Shown: positions 40,750 to 49,751, counted from the first letter of the stretch. The stretch is DNA of 64,000 nucleotides from Pseudomonas monteilii NBRC 103158 = DSM 14164 (GCF_000730605.1 NZ_BBIS01000021.1:1-64000); one strand, 5' to 3'. Numbers and translations: made by a program. Notes: generated from the letters alone by a model not told the origin.

Positions 40750-41460
40750 ATGAAATTTCTGCGCCTTCCATTTGCGCTGTTGATGACTGGCCTGCTGGGC
40801 CTTGGCGGGTGCACCATGCATCAGCCGGTTGCCCTGTACCAGCTCGACAGTGGTGATCCTGGCCAGCCTTCGCAAAGCGCAGGCATGGCCGTGGTACTCG
40901 GCCCGGTATCGGTTGCCGATTACCTGCAGCGCGAGACGTTCCTGCAACGTCAGGCCGATGGCAGCCTGAGCGCAGCGACCGACGGTCGCTGGGCGGGCAG
41001 CCTTTCGTCGGATATCGACCAACTGCTGGTGCGTCAGCTTGCCTGGCGCCTGGACAGCCAGCGCGTGGTGTTGGCTCCGGCAACCGCTGGTTTCAGCCCG
41101 GATGTACAAGTGCTGTTGTCGATCACCCGCCTGGACTCGGGCAAAAACCAGCCGGCCATTCTCGATGCCCAATGGCGTCTGCTGGACCGCCGTGGCCATG
41201 TGCGTGACAACCGCATCATTCACCTTGAGCAGCCGCACGAGGGTAGCGAGTCGTCGCAGGTGCAGGCCCAGGGCCAACTGCTGCAAAAGCTGGCTGAGCA
41301 GCTGAGCGCGGCGGTGAAGCCACTGGCCAACCAGCCGGCAATTGCCGAAGAATCGCCTAAAAAGCCTGCAGCGCCGGTGCAAGTGAAGAAGACGCCGGAG
41401 AAGTCCAAGATCCCGATGGCTTCGCCGATTCGTACCGATATGGAAGTTTATCGGTTCTGA
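40750..41460 (+). CDS. PqiC-like (ABC transport auxiliary) lipoprotein
   Basis: A 236-residue predicted lipoprotein with lipobox GLGGC near residue 20. The mature domain fits the ABC-type transport auxiliary lipoprotein family (LGPVSVADYLQRETFL; LSSDIDQLLVRQLAWRL). Family members act with MCE-domain proteins in lipid transport between membranes. No MCE (MlaD/PqiB), permease or ATPase gene is adjacent, which is unusual. The C-terminus ends in a Lys/Pro/Ala-rich tail. An ATG 3 bases earlier is equally possible. Confidence 0.78.
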   Translation: MKFLRLPFALLMTGLLGLGGCTMHQPVALYQLDSGDPGQPSQSAGMAVVLGPVSVADYLQRETFLQRQADGSLSAATDGRWAGSLSSDIDQLLVRQLAWRLDSQRVVLAPATAGFSPDVQVLLSITRLDSGKNQPAILDAQWRLLDRRGHVRDNRIIHLEQPHEGSESSQVQAQGQLLQKLAEQLSAAVKPLANQPAIAEESPKKPAAPVQVKKTPEKSKIPMASPIRTDMEVYRF

Positions 41461-41476
41461 TCAAGCCGCCAGCTAC

Positions 41477-41506
41477 AAAAAAGCCCGCATATTTGCGGGC
41501 TTTTTC
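41477..41506 (+). terminator. Intrinsic terminator after the PqiC-like gene
   Basis: AAAAGCCCGCA pairs with TTGCGGGCTTTT around a short loop, with A-run and T-run flanks, so it can work in both directions. Confidence 0.88.
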
Positions 41507-41534
41507 ATATCTGCTGTTTTTCGCTATCAGTGCT

Positions 41535-41566
41535 GGCCTCTTCGCGGGTTTACCCGCGAAGAGGCC
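41535..41566. repeat. Short REP-core palindrome
   Basis: A 14-base perfect stem (GGCCTCTTCGCGGG and its complement) with a TTTA loop sits between the PqiC-like gene and the convergent AhpA/YtjB-like gene. It closely resembles the known P. putida REP consensus. Confidence 0.8.
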
Positions 41567-41575
41567 ACCTCGGTA

Positions 41576-43036
41576 TCAGGCCCTGCGTTCGTGCATCCGC
41601 GCCAACTGCCGCTCCAGCATCGACGGGTAAGGCTCCATCAAGCGCTCCACGCAGCAGGCACCCTCAGGGCTGGCAATCGGGCGAATACGCGCACGCTGGC
41701 GAATCAGCGCGTCATCGCTGATTTGCCGCTCCACCAGCAACAGGTTGCGGCTGTGCTGCGACAGCGCCAGGGCATCCTGGGCCTTTTCGGCCATGAGCAG
41801 GTCCACCATCTCCAGCCCTTGCAGGTCGTTGCCCAGAGCCAGGCCCAGCTGTAGCTGCAGTGTGATGCCGCTGTCGGCCACTTCAATCTGCAGGGCGTGG
41901 CCCAGGGCGCGCAACAGCTCGCCGCAGCAGATGGCATTGGTCAGGTAGTCTTCGCCGCACTCGCGGCTGTGGAACAGCACCAGGGTGCTGCCATCGTTCA
42001 GCGTGTGGGTTTCACCGTCGTAGAGCGAAGCCGCGTGCTCCAGGCAATCGCGGTAGCGTTCGGTCAGCTCGGTGAGGCGTGTGCGTGGCAAGCGGCGCAA
42101 CTGCTCCTGCGAGCCCAGTTGCACGGCAAGGACGGCGCTGTACTGCGGTTCGTCAGACTCCACCACTGCAGCGGCCTTGGGCGCACTGTCGTCGTCCAGC
42201 AGGCCGGCGAAGGCATCGTCGTCATCCTCGTCTTCCACCGCGGCAACCTTGGCGCGTGGCGCGGCCTTGGGGGCCGGTGAAGCCTCGTGCAGGTCGTCGT
42301 ATTGCGCATCGTCCTCTTCCTCCAGCTCGGGCTCTGGCGGTGGCGGTGGGGCCAGGCGCGCATGCAGCTGGCGGGCGATATCGCCGATCTCGTCCTGACG
42401 GTCGGTGGCCGGGGTGTAGGGTTGCGGGTCGCGTAGCCATACCCGCAACTGCAGCAGCGGCAGGGTAATGAAACGGCCCTGGCGCAGGCTCAGGGTCAAG
42501 GCGAGCACCAGCAGGATAGCGGCAAGGATGCCCATGCTCTGCAGGCTGATCAGCATCGGCTGCTGGAACTGGCTCATGTCCAGGCTTATGCGCAGTTGCC
42601 CGGCAGTGACGTCCTGGAAGGTGATCTTGGTCTGGTACAAGCCCTCGGCCTCACCCAGCAGGCTGTTGCGCGGGCGCTGGCCGGCTTCGGCGAGGATACG
42701 GTTGTCCACACTGTAGATCGCCGCATGGGCCACCAGCGGGTTTTTCACCAGATTACCCAGCAGCACGTTGAGGCTGAGGATGTCGTTTGACACCAGCAGC
42801 TCGGTTGCCGACGTGGCCGTCTGGGTGGTCAGGCTCTGGCCCAAGGCATCGGCCTGCTCATGCATGGCCTGCTTGAACTGCAGGCCCATGACGCAGGCGT
42901 AGATCACCAGCGCCAGCGCCACCAGGAAGATGTTGGTGCAGGCGATGCGCAGTGCCAGCGGCACGCGACGTTGACTCAGGGCACGATAGATCATCAGGAA
43001 GAAGTTGTCTGGTTTGACGGGCGTGGGCCGGTTCAC
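41576..43036 (-). CDS. AhpA/YtjB (Smp-like) membrane protein with a C-terminal cyclase-like module
   Basis: A 486-residue inner-membrane protein. Helix 1 lies at about residues 27-52 and helix 2 at about 160-185, with a periplasmic sensor-like loop between. A HAMP-like stretch follows (DRQDEIGDIARQLHARL). Next comes an acidic, proline-rich linker (about 228-297), then a C-terminal domain from about 299. In that domain YSAVLAVQLG and SLYDGETHTLNDGSTLVLF recall a degenerate class III nucleotide cyclase fold lacking metal-binding Asp pairs. E. coli ytjB is also divergent from serB. The function is unknown; a sensory role is inferred. Confidence 0.72.
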   Translation of the reverse strand: MNRPTPVKPDNFFLMIYRALSQRRVPLALRIACTNIFLVALALVIYACVMGLQFKQAMHEQADALGQSLTTQTATSATELLVSNDILSLNVLLGNLVKNPLVAHAAIYSVDNRILAEAGQRPRNSLLGEAEGLYQTKITFQDVTAGQLRISLDMSQFQQPMLISLQSMGILAAILLVLALTLSLRQGRFITLPLLQLRVWLRDPQPYTPATDRQDEIGDIARQLHARLAPPPPPEPELEEEDDAQYDDLHEASPAPKAAPRAKVAAVEDEDDDDAFAGLLDDDSAPKAAAVVESDEPQYSAVLAVQLGSQEQLRRLPRTRLTELTERYRDCLEHAASLYDGETHTLNDGSTLVLFHSRECGEDYLTNAICCGELLRALGHALQIEVADSGITLQLQLGLALGNDLQGLEMVDLLMAEKAQDALALSQHSRNLLLVERQISDDALIRQRARIRPIASPEGACCVERLMEPYPSMLERQLARMHERRA

Positions 43037-43133
43037 TGAGCTCGGCTCTTAATGGCATGAAAGTGGGGGGAGTATAGCGACCCGGGTTTTGTCGGCAAAG
43101 TATCGTTGGCGCCCGATGGTCACGGAAAATCGG

Positions 43134-43139
43134 TAGAAT
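43134..43139 (+). promoter_or_regulatory. Possible -10 box of serB
   Basis: TAGAAT lies 31 bases before the chosen GTG start. No good -35 is found at 16-18 bases. Its position argues against the ATG at 43138, which overlaps it. Confidence 0.45.
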
Positions 43140-43170
43140 GCGCATTTTTCATCGAAGTCGGAGCCAGGTT

Positions 43171-44385
43171 GTGCGCGAAATCGTCCTGATCAACATCACC
43201 GGTGAGGACCGTCCCGGTCTCACTGCGGCTATCACCGGCGTCCTGCTGCAGGGCGGTGTGAGCATCCTCGACATCGGCCTGGCGGTCATGCACGGCACCT
43301 TGTCGTTCGGCATTCTGGTCGATATCCCGGACAACGAAGTGGCTACCGCGCTGCTGCAAAGCGTGCAGGCCAAGGCTCACGAGCTGAATTTGCAGGCCCG
43401 CTACACGCCGATTTCCGAGGCAGACTACCAGCACTGGGCCGACGGCCAGGGTGAAGCGCGCCACATCGTGACCCTGCTCAGCCGCAAGATCACCCCAGAG
43501 CAATTGCAGCGTGTGAGTGCGGTGATCAGCGAGTACGGCCTGACCATCGAGCGCATCGAACGCCTGTCGGCCCGGGTAGCGCTGGACGCCGAAACCGAAA
43601 AGGGCAAGGCGGCCATCGAGATTTCCGTGCGTGGCGTGCCGAGTGACGCCCAGGCCCTGCGGGCTGACTTCTTCGCCCTGGCTGAAGCGCTGAGCGTCGA
43701 CATCGCCTTCCAGAAGGACGACCTGTTCCGTCGCAACCGCCGTCTGGCGGTGTTCGACATGGACTCCACGCTGATCGAGGCCGAAGTCATCGATGAGTTG
43801 GCCAAGGCGGCCGGCGTGGGTGAGCAGGTGGCGGCCATCACCGAGCGTGCCATGCGCGGCGAGCTGGACTTCCGCGCCAGTTTCAAGGAGCGCATGGCGC
43901 TGCTCAAGGGCCTGGATGTGGGCGTGCTGGACGAAATCGGGGCTTCGCTGCGCCTGACCGAGGGCGCCGAAAACCTGTTCGCAGAACTCAAGCGCCTGGG
44001 TTACAAGACTGCGATCCTGTCGGGTGGCTTTACCTACTTTGCCCGCCAGGTGCAGGCGCGTCTGGGTATCGACTACGTATTCGCGAACGAACTGGAAGTG
44101 GTCGACGGCAAGGTGACCGGCGTGGCGGTCGAGCCGATCGTCGATGCCCAGCGTAAGGCCGAGCTGTTGCAGAAGCTGGCCAGTGAAGAAGGTTTGCAGC
44201 TGGAGCAGACCATTGCCGTGGGTGACGGTGCCAACGACCTGCCAATGCTGTCGTTGGCCGGGTTGGGCGTGGCGTTCCGCGCCAAGCCCCTGGTGCGCCA
44301 GTCGGCCAAGCAGGCCATCTCCACCTTGGGGCTGGATGGTGTGCTGTACCTGCTGGGCCTGCGCGACCGCGACGCCCGCGGTTGA
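43171..44385 (+). CDS. serB: Phosphoserine phosphatase SerB
   Basis: Last step of serine synthesis. The 404-residue protein has N-terminal ACT-type domains (INITGEDRPGLTAAITG) and a C-terminal HAD phosphatase domain with nucleophile Asp196 (FDMDST), then GDGANDLPML. I start at the GTG at 43171 because GGAG precedes it and an upstream in-frame ATG (43138) lies within the likely -10 box. It is divergent from the AhpA/YtjB-like gene, as in E. coli. Confidence 0.95.
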   Translation: MREIVLINITGEDRPGLTAAITGVLLQGGVSILDIGLAVMHGTLSFGILVDIPDNEVATALLQSVQAKAHELNLQARYTPISEADYQHWADGQGEARHIVTLLSRKITPEQLQRVSAVISEYGLTIERIERLSARVALDAETEKGKAAIEISVRGVPSDAQALRADFFALAEALSVDIAFQKDDLFRRNRRLAVFDMDSTLIEAEVIDELAKAAGVGEQVAAITERAMRGELDFRASFKERMALLKGLDVGVLDEIGASLRLTEGAENLFAELKRLGYKTAILSGGFTYFARQVQARLGIDYVFANELEVVDGKVTGVAVEPIVDAQRKAELLQKLASEEGLQLEQTIAVGDGANDLPMLSLAGLGVAFRAKPLVRQSAKQAISTLGLDGVLYLLGLRDRDARG

Positions 44386-44395
44386 CCTGGGAGTC

Positions 44396-44445
44396 TGGGG
44401 CTGCAAAGCCCCAATAAAAAGGCCCTGCTCATGCAGGGCCTTTTT
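44396..44445. terminator. Tandem bidirectional terminators between serB and psd
   Basis: A TGGGGCT/AGCCCCA hairpin (44396-44413) is followed by an 8-base GC stem GGCCCTGC/GCAGGGCC flanked by AAAAA and TTTTT (44416-44445). The second can end both serB and the opposed psd transcript. Confidence 0.9.
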
Positions 44446-44458
44446 CATGCGGCTTGAG

Positions 44459-45322
44459 TCAAGCCTGTGCAGGCTCTGCCAACAGTTGCCCCATGCGCAC
44501 TGCGGAACCAGCGCCCAGGTTTTCAGCCCATTTCACCTGCTCTGGTCCGAACAGCACGATGGCGGTCGAGCCCAGCTTGAAGCGGCCCAGCTCGGCACCT
44601 TTCTCCAGGTGGATCGGCGCACGACTGGCTTCGTCGTAACGGAAAGTCTTCAGTTCACGCTTGGGTGGCGTTACCAGCCCGGCCCACACGGTCTCGATCG
44701 AGGCCACGATCATTGCACCCACCAACACCACGGCCATCGGCCCGCGTTCGGTGTCGAACAGGCAGACCACGCGCTCGTTGCGGGCGAACAGCTCGGGAAC
44801 GTTCTCTGCGGTGGTCTGGTTGACCGAGAACAGACGGCCCGGCACGTAGACCATTTCGCGCAGGGTGCCGGCCAGCGGCATGTGCACGCGGTGGTAATCC
44901 TTGGGCGACAGGTAGATGGTGGCGAACTCGCCGCCCATGAACGGCGCGGCCATGGCCGGATCACCGCCCAGCAGCTCTTGCGCGCTGAAGCCGTGGCCCT
45001 TGGCCTGGAAGATGCGGCCATGCTCGATCGGGCCGAGCTGGCTGACAGCACCGTCGGCCGGGCACAGGATGGCACCTGGTGTTTCGTCCAGCGGGCGCGC
45101 ACCCGGTTTCAGGGCGCGGGTGAAGAACGCATTGAAGTGCTCGTAGGCGCTCAAGTCCTCGACCAGGGCTTCGGACATGTTGACCTGGTAGCGCTTGGCG
45201 AACCAGGCGGTGAAGGCGTTCTTGAACCAGCGCGCGCGGCACTCGGCAACGCAGCCGGCCAACCGCGACAGCAGGTGGTGCGGCAGCAGGTACTGGCTGA
45301 TGATGAACAGACGGGATTTCAT
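44459..45322 (-). CDS. psd: Phosphatidylserine decarboxylase proenzyme
   Basis: Makes phosphatidylethanolamine from phosphatidylserine at the inner membrane. The 287-residue proenzyme has the LGST self-cleavage site at Ser252, which yields the pyruvoyl group. [21 protein letters not shown] closes the alpha chain. It lies 9 bases after the rhodanese gene on the minus strand, so the two are co-transcribed. Confidence 0.96.
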   Translation of the reverse strand: MKSRLFIISQYLLPHHLLSRLAGCVAECRARWFKNAFTAWFAKRYQVNMSEALVEDLSAYEHFNAFFTRALKPGARPLDETPGAILCPADGAVSQLGPIEHGRIFQAKGHGFSAQELLGGDPAMAAPFMGGEFATIYLSPKDYHRVHMPLAGTLREMVYVPGRLFSVNQTTAENVPELFARNERVVCLFDTERGPMAVVLVGAMIVASIETVWAGLVTPPKRELKTFRYDEASRAPIHLEKGAELGRFKLGSTAIVLFGPEQVKWAENLGAGSAVRMGQLLAEPAQA

Positions 45323-45331
45323 GCAGGTTCC

Positions 45332-46141
45332 TTAAACGTCTACAGGCGTGTCCGGGTGGTTGCCCCATTCGCTCCACGAGCCGGCATAGGCCTTGACGCG
45401 TGGGTAGCCGAGGGCCTTGGCCACCAGATAAGTGAAACCGGAGCGGCGATGGGTCTGGCAGTGGGTGATCACTTCCTTGTCAGGGGTGATGCCCAGGTGC
45501 TCGAGGACTTCTTTGATGTCCTTGCGAATGCGCAGGTGGTCGTTGAGATCCATGCCGGCGGTCCACTCGAAGTTGATCGCACCGGGGATATGGCCACCCT
45601 TGGCTGCCAGCACTTTCTCGCCGTTGAATTCCTGCGGGCCGCGCGCGTCCCAGATGACCAGGTCATCGGCGCCCAGGCGGCTTTGCAGGTACTCGCGGGT
45701 GGCGGTGGGCGCGTTGTCGATACGCAGGTGCACCGGAGTGTTGCCGTTGGCGGGCACTTTGGTGGTCAGCTTGTCTGCTGGCCAGGCCTGGATGCCGCCA
45801 TTGAGGTAGTGGTAATGCTTATGGCCGATCACGTCGAGCAGCCAGATGAAACGCCCGGCCCAGCCGCCGCCTTCATCGTCATACACCACATACACGGCGT
45901 CGTTGCGGTGGCCGAGTTCGCTGAACAGTTTTTCCAGGTCACCCAGCGCAGGCAGCAGGCCGGGCGCAGGAGGCTGGCCAAGCTGGGTACGCTTGCCTTC
46001 GACAAAGCGTGCGCCGGGGATATGCCCGCTGACATAGCGGTTGGCGCTGCTCAGGTCGACCAGGATCAGCTGGGGCGAATCCAGGCGTGGCAGCAGGTCC
46101 GCGGCTTCGATCACCAGGGGCAGGCCGGAAAAGTCAGTCAT
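45332..46141 (-). CDS. Two-domain thiosulfate/3-mercaptopyruvate sulfurtransferase (rhodanese)
   Basis: A 269-residue tandem rhodanese. The C-terminal domain has the active Cys228 in THCQTHRRSG. The N-terminal domain has Asp/Glu in the matching loop (VVYDDEGGG) and should be inactive. Loop residues after Cys do not settle thiosulfate versus mercaptopyruvate as donor. The ATG at 46141 gives the normal family N-terminus. It lies between an HDOD gene and psd on the same strand. Confidence 0.9.
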   Translation of the reverse strand: MTDFSGLPLVIEAADLLPRLDSPQLILVDLSSANRYVSGHIPGARFVEGKRTQLGQPPAPGLLPALGDLEKLFSELGHRNDAVYVVYDDEGGGWAGRFIWLLDVIGHKHYHYLNGGIQAWPADKLTTKVPANGNTPVHLRIDNAPTATREYLQSRLGADDLVIWDARGPQEFNGEKVLAAKGGHIPGAINFEWTAGMDLNDHLRIRKDIKEVLEHLGITPDKEVITHCQTHRRSGFTYLVAKALGYPRVKAYAGSWSEWGNHPDTPVDV

Positions 46142-46185
46142 CCACGGTCTCCAGTGTGGAAAGAGGGGCGATTGTAGCGCAAGGC

Positions 46186-47721
46186 TCAGCCCTTGCGGTT
46201 GGCAAACACCGACAGCGCCCGCTCGGTACATTGCGCGGTCTTGCCGAAGGCCTGCACGCTGATGTCGGCCAAAGGCCGGCAGCCTTGGTCGGCCACCATC
46301 AGCATCAGCACCTGGTCGTTCACCGCCAGCGAGCGTAGCAGCACATGCTCGCTGCGGAACAGTGCACGCAGGGGCGCGGGTAACAGTGCCGAGAACTGGG
46401 TGTGGTTTTCCGGGGTGATGCGCAATTGCCCTGCCTGGGCCAGCAGCTTTTGCAGCAGTTTGTTCTGCGACACTTGTAGGGCCATGGCGCCAGCCTCCTT
46501 GGGCAGGCCGGCAAGTTGCTGCACGCGCAGGTAGTCGCTGGCTTTGTCCAGGCTCAGCAGCAGGATGCGTTGCATGCCGCAGGCCTGCAGGGCTTCGAGG
46601 GCCTGGGTGGCCAAGTGTACGGTGTTGGTGAACGGGCTAGGCTGGGCCAGCAGGTGCTGGCACAGCTTGCGCCAGCGTGCCAGGTCGTCGCTGCTGGGCG
46701 GCGGCGGGGCGAGCATATCCGGGTGCGGGCGGCGCTGGTGCCAGGGCCAGATCAACGCCTCTGCCGGGTGGAACAACGCGTGCCGGGCGTGGCGGCGGGC
46801 ACTGGCGGCGGCCTGTTGGTGCACTTGCTGCTGCACATCTTCCAGCGAGGTTTGCAGGTACAGCGCAGTCAGCAGCTGCCAGCGCAGCAGGTGCGGGTTG
46901 TCCCAGCCAACTTGTGCTGCCAGGGCCAGGTTGTTGGCCAGCAGCACGGTGTTGGCCGGTTGGTTGAACCAGCGGCGCAGGCCGGGCTCGGCGTCCAGGC
47001 GGTGTTGCTGGCTGAGCAGGTCTTCGTCGCGGGCGATACTCAGCACCTGAGCCAGTTGCTCGCGCTCTTCCAGCAGCAGGCGGTAACCCTGGGTTACCCA
47101 CTGCGGCAGGCGCCAGTACTCGGCCATGGTCTGGCACAGCGCCAGGATCCGTACGCCAAACAGTTCTTCCTCGACATGGGCGGCGTCTTCGCCCTTGTGG
47201 ATAACCCGTAGCTCCCAGGTGTCGAGCAGTTTGGGGTAGGCCAACGCCAGCGGCCAGAGTGGCGACAGGAACAGCAGGCTGCCCCAGTGAATCTCCTGCC
47301 ACAGCCGTGCCAGGCGGCTGGCGAACAGGCCGCTGGCCTGTTGCGAGGCGTGCTGGCTGATCAGCTGGAACTGGCTGAGTACGGGTGGGATTTCTTCGAC
47401 GGGCACCGAGGGCAGGCGCTTGAGCAGTTGCTCACTGCGCTCCAGGCCCAGGCGATTAAGGGCGACTTCCAGGCTTTCGGCAGGCTCTGCCTGGCTGGCA
47501 TTGGTGGGGTGATTGGCTTCGCGCATCACCGACAGCACCAGTGCCGGGCTATCCTGCATCAGTTCGGCGATATCGCGCAGCGAGCGGCGGCTATCGTGGA
47601 TGGCAGCCATGACCCGGTCGTAGCTGTGCTTCGGCACGGGGATGCGAACACTCTCTAGCAGCTTTACCCAGGCCTCTAGCGTACGTGGGGCCTGAGCGGG
47701 CACCTTGGTTTCAATTGGCAT
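46186..47721 (-). CDS. HDOD-domain protein
   Basis: A 511-residue cytoplasmic protein. An HDOD output-type domain occupies about residues 15-210 (SVRIPVPKHSYDRVMAAI; DSPALVLSVMREANHPTNAS). The rest is alpha-rich, and residues ~380-500 may form a GAF-like module (MQRILLLSLDKASDYLRV; SLAVNDQVLMLMVADQG). HDOD proteins take part in signalling, motility and c-di-GMP networks, but the mechanism is not fixed. The start is the ATG at 47721, just after a Lys codon of a much longer unlikely extension. It is divergent from motAB. Confidence 0.75.
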   Translation of the reverse strand: MPIETKVPAQAPRTLEAWVKLLESVRIPVPKHSYDRVMAAIHDSRRSLRDIAELMQDSPALVLSVMREANHPTNASQAEPAESLEVALNRLGLERSEQLLKRLPSVPVEEIPPVLSQFQLISQHASQQASGLFASRLARLWQEIHWGSLLFLSPLWPLALAYPKLLDTWELRVIHKGEDAAHVEEELFGVRILALCQTMAEYWRLPQWVTQGYRLLLEEREQLAQVLSIARDEDLLSQQHRLDAEPGLRRWFNQPANTVLLANNLALAAQVGWDNPHLLRWQLLTALYLQTSLEDVQQQVHQQAAASARRHARHALFHPAEALIWPWHQRRPHPDMLAPPPPSSDDLARWRKLCQHLLAQPSPFTNTVHLATQALEALQACGMQRILLLSLDKASDYLRVQQLAGLPKEAGAMALQVSQNKLLQKLLAQAGQLRITPENHTQFSALLPAPLRALFRSEHVLLRSLAVNDQVLMLMVADQGCRPLADISVQAFGKTAQCTERALSVFANRKG

Positions 47722-47760
47722 TTTGACATCAGTCCGAACTGGCTTTTCGCATTGAGTGGC

Positions 47761-47787
47761 TATAGTCTGGCGCAGTTCTGCCGATAA
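47761..47787 (+). promoter_or_regulatory. Sigma-28 (FliA) promoter of motAB
   Basis: TATAGTCT, then 11 bases, then GCCGATAA. The -10 is a perfect match to the FliA consensus GCCGATAA. The -35 matches TAAAGTTT at 6 of 8 positions with exact spacing. It lies 65 bases before motA. It predicts expression late in the flagellar cascade. Confidence 0.85.
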
Positions 47788-47851
47788 GTAGAAGAAGAGT
47801 TTTAAAGCTCCCGTCTCTTCCCCTGACCACGACAGCAAGTGCTTTGAACCT

Positions 47852-48703
47852 ATGGCTAAAATTATCGGCATCATCGTCGTATTCGCGAGCGTGCTCGGCG
47901 GGTACGTGCTCTCCCACGGCAAGATCGCGGCGCTGATCCAGCCGTTCGAAGTACTGATCATTGGCGGTGCGGCCTTTGGTGCATTCCTGCAGGCCAACCC
48001 TGGCCACATGACCATGCACGTCATCAAGAAGTCGATGAAGATGTTCGGCTCGCGCTTCACCCACGCCTACTACCTGGAGGTGCTGGGCCTGGTGTACGAA
48101 ATCCTCAACAAGAGCCGTCGCGAAGGCATGATGGCCATCGAGGCCGACATCGAGGACGCAGCAGCCAGCCCGATTTTCGCCAAGTACCCGACGGTGCTGG
48201 CCGACGAGCGCATGACCGCGTTCGTCTGCGACTACCTGCGCATCATGTCCACCGGCAACATGGCCCCGCACGAGCTGGAAGGCCTGTTCGACATGGAGCT
48301 GCTGAGCATGAAGGAAGAGCTGGAGCACCCGTCCCATGCGGTGACCGGTATCGCCGACGGCATGCCTGGCTTCGGTATCGTCGCGGCAGTACTGGGGATC
48401 GTGGTGACCATGGCCTCGCTGGGCGAGGGTGACCAGGCGGCTATCGGCATGCACGTAGGTGCGGCACTGGTCGGTACCTTCTTCGGTATTCTGGCGGCGT
48501 ACGGCTTCTTTGGCCCGTTGGCCAAGTGCCTGGAGCACGATGCCAAGGAAGAGCTGAACCTTTACGAATCGATCAAGGCTTCGCTGGTTGCCTCTGCCTC
48601 GGGCATGCCACCTTCGCTGGCGGTCGAGTTCGGGCGCAAGGTGCTGTACCCCAAGCACCGCCCAAGCTTCTCCGAGCTGGAACAAGCGGTTCGCGGTCGC
48701 TGA
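47852..48703 (+). CDS. motA: Flagellar stator subunit MotA
   Basis: Proton-channel stator subunit that drives the flagellar motor with MotB. The 283-residue protein has four membrane segments (first: IIGIIVVFASVLGGYVLS) and a large cytoplasmic loop. It conserves the proline-containing GMPGFGIVAAVLGIVVTM segment. It is followed 3 bases later by motB and preceded by a FliA promoter. Confidence 0.96.
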   Translation: MAKIIGIIVVFASVLGGYVLSHGKIAALIQPFEVLIIGGAAFGAFLQANPGHMTMHVIKKSMKMFGSRFTHAYYLEVLGLVYEILNKSRREGMMAIEADIEDAAASPIFAKYPTVLADERMTAFVCDYLRIMSTGNMAPHELEGLFDMELLSMKEELEHPSHAVTGIADGMPGFGIVAAVLGIVVTMASLGEGDQAAIGMHVGAALVGTFFGILAAYGFFGPLAKCLEHDAKEELNLYESIKASLVASASGMPPSLAVEFGRKVLYPKHRPSFSELEQAVRGR

Positions 48704-48706
48704 GTC

Positions 48707-49738
48707 ATGGAGAACAATCAGCCCATCATCGTCAAGCGCGTCAAGCGCTTTGGCGGCGGCCACCACGGTGGTGCCTGGAAAATCGCTTTTGCCGACTTTG
48801 CTACGGCAATGATGGCGTTCTTCCTTGTGCTGTGGTTGATGTCCACGGCCACGCCGGAGCAGAAGATCGCCATCGCCGGCTACTTCAAGGACCCGATCGG
48901 CTTTTCGGAAAGCGGCACGCCTTATGTCATCGACCTGGGTGGTTCGCCTGAGCTGGCACCGGAAAAAACCATCAATCCGGAAGCCAAATCCGAGCCGATG
49001 CCCGAAACCACGACCCAGCTGAACAAAGACCAGGTCGAGACCATGGCCGAGCAGGTCGAGCGTGAGCGTCTGGAGTTGCTGCTGCAAGAGCTGCAGAACA
49101 AGGTGGAAGAGAACCCGCAACTGCAGAAGTTCAAGGACCAGATCCTGTTTGAGATCACCCAGGATGGCCTGCGCATCCAGATCATGGATGCCGAGAACCG
49201 GCCGATGTTCGACATCGGCAGCGCGCGCCTGCAGCCGTACTTCGAAGATATCCTGCTGGCCATGGCCGACACCATCAAGACGGTGCCGAACAAGATCAGC
49301 ATCAGCGGCCACACCGATGCCAAGCCGTATGCCGGCACTGGCGAATTCGGCAACTGGGAGCTGTCGGCCAACCGTGCCAATGCCGCACGCCGTGCGCTGG
49401 TGGCCGGTGGTTACCCGGACGGGCAGGTGGCGCGGGTGGTGGGCTACGCTTCGTCGTCGCTGTTCGACCGCAAGGACCCGTTCAACCCGGTCAACCGCCG
49501 CATCGACATCATCGTGCTGACCAAGAAGGCACAGCGCAATATCGAGGGTGAGCAGGGTGCGCCGGAAGCGCCGGCTGCCGAGCCTGCGCCACCGGCCAGC
49601 GGTGCTGCGCCAGGGGCTGCGGCGCCGGCTGCACCAGGGGCAACTGAACAAGCGCCAATGCAGCCGCGTGAGCTGCGCCAAAAGCTGAACATCTTTGAAG
49701 ATGGCACGCTGAAGATGGATGAGGCCAAAGAGCAGTAA
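48707..49738 (+). CDS. motB: Flagellar stator subunit MotB
   Basis: Proton-conducting and peptidoglycan-anchoring stator subunit. The 343-residue protein has the single membrane segment with the proton-carrying Asp30 (FADFATAMMAFFLVLW). A plug/linker follows, then an OmpA-like peptidoglycan-binding domain (ISGHTDAKPYAGTGEFGNWE; NRANAARRALV). The C-terminal tail after about residue 285 is Ala/Pro/Gly-rich and probably disordered. Confidence 0.96.
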   Translation: MENNQPIIVKRVKRFGGGHHGGAWKIAFADFATAMMAFFLVLWLMSTATPEQKIAIAGYFKDPIGFSESGTPYVIDLGGSPELAPEKTINPEAKSEPMPETTTQLNKDQVETMAEQVERERLELLLQELQNKVEENPQLQKFKDQILFEITQDGLRIQIMDAENRPMFDIGSARLQPYFEDILLAMADTIKTVPNKISISGHTDAKPYAGTGEFGNWELSANRANAARRALVAGGYPDGQVARVVGYASSSLFDRKDPFNPVNRRIDIIVLTKKAQRNIEGEQGAPEAPAAEPAPPASGAAPGAAAPAAPGATEQAPMQPRELRQKLNIFEDGTLKMDEAKEQ

Positions 49739-49751
49739 GCCTGCTCGGCCC

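Noticed and set aside
43138..43170. Upstream ATG as serB start
   Set aside because: It overlaps a likely -10 box and has no ribosome binding site. The GTG at 43171 fits the family N-terminus.
47723..47728. TTGACA upstream of motA as a sigma-70 -35
   Set aside because: It is 32 bases from TATAGT, too far. The FliA match explains the region better.
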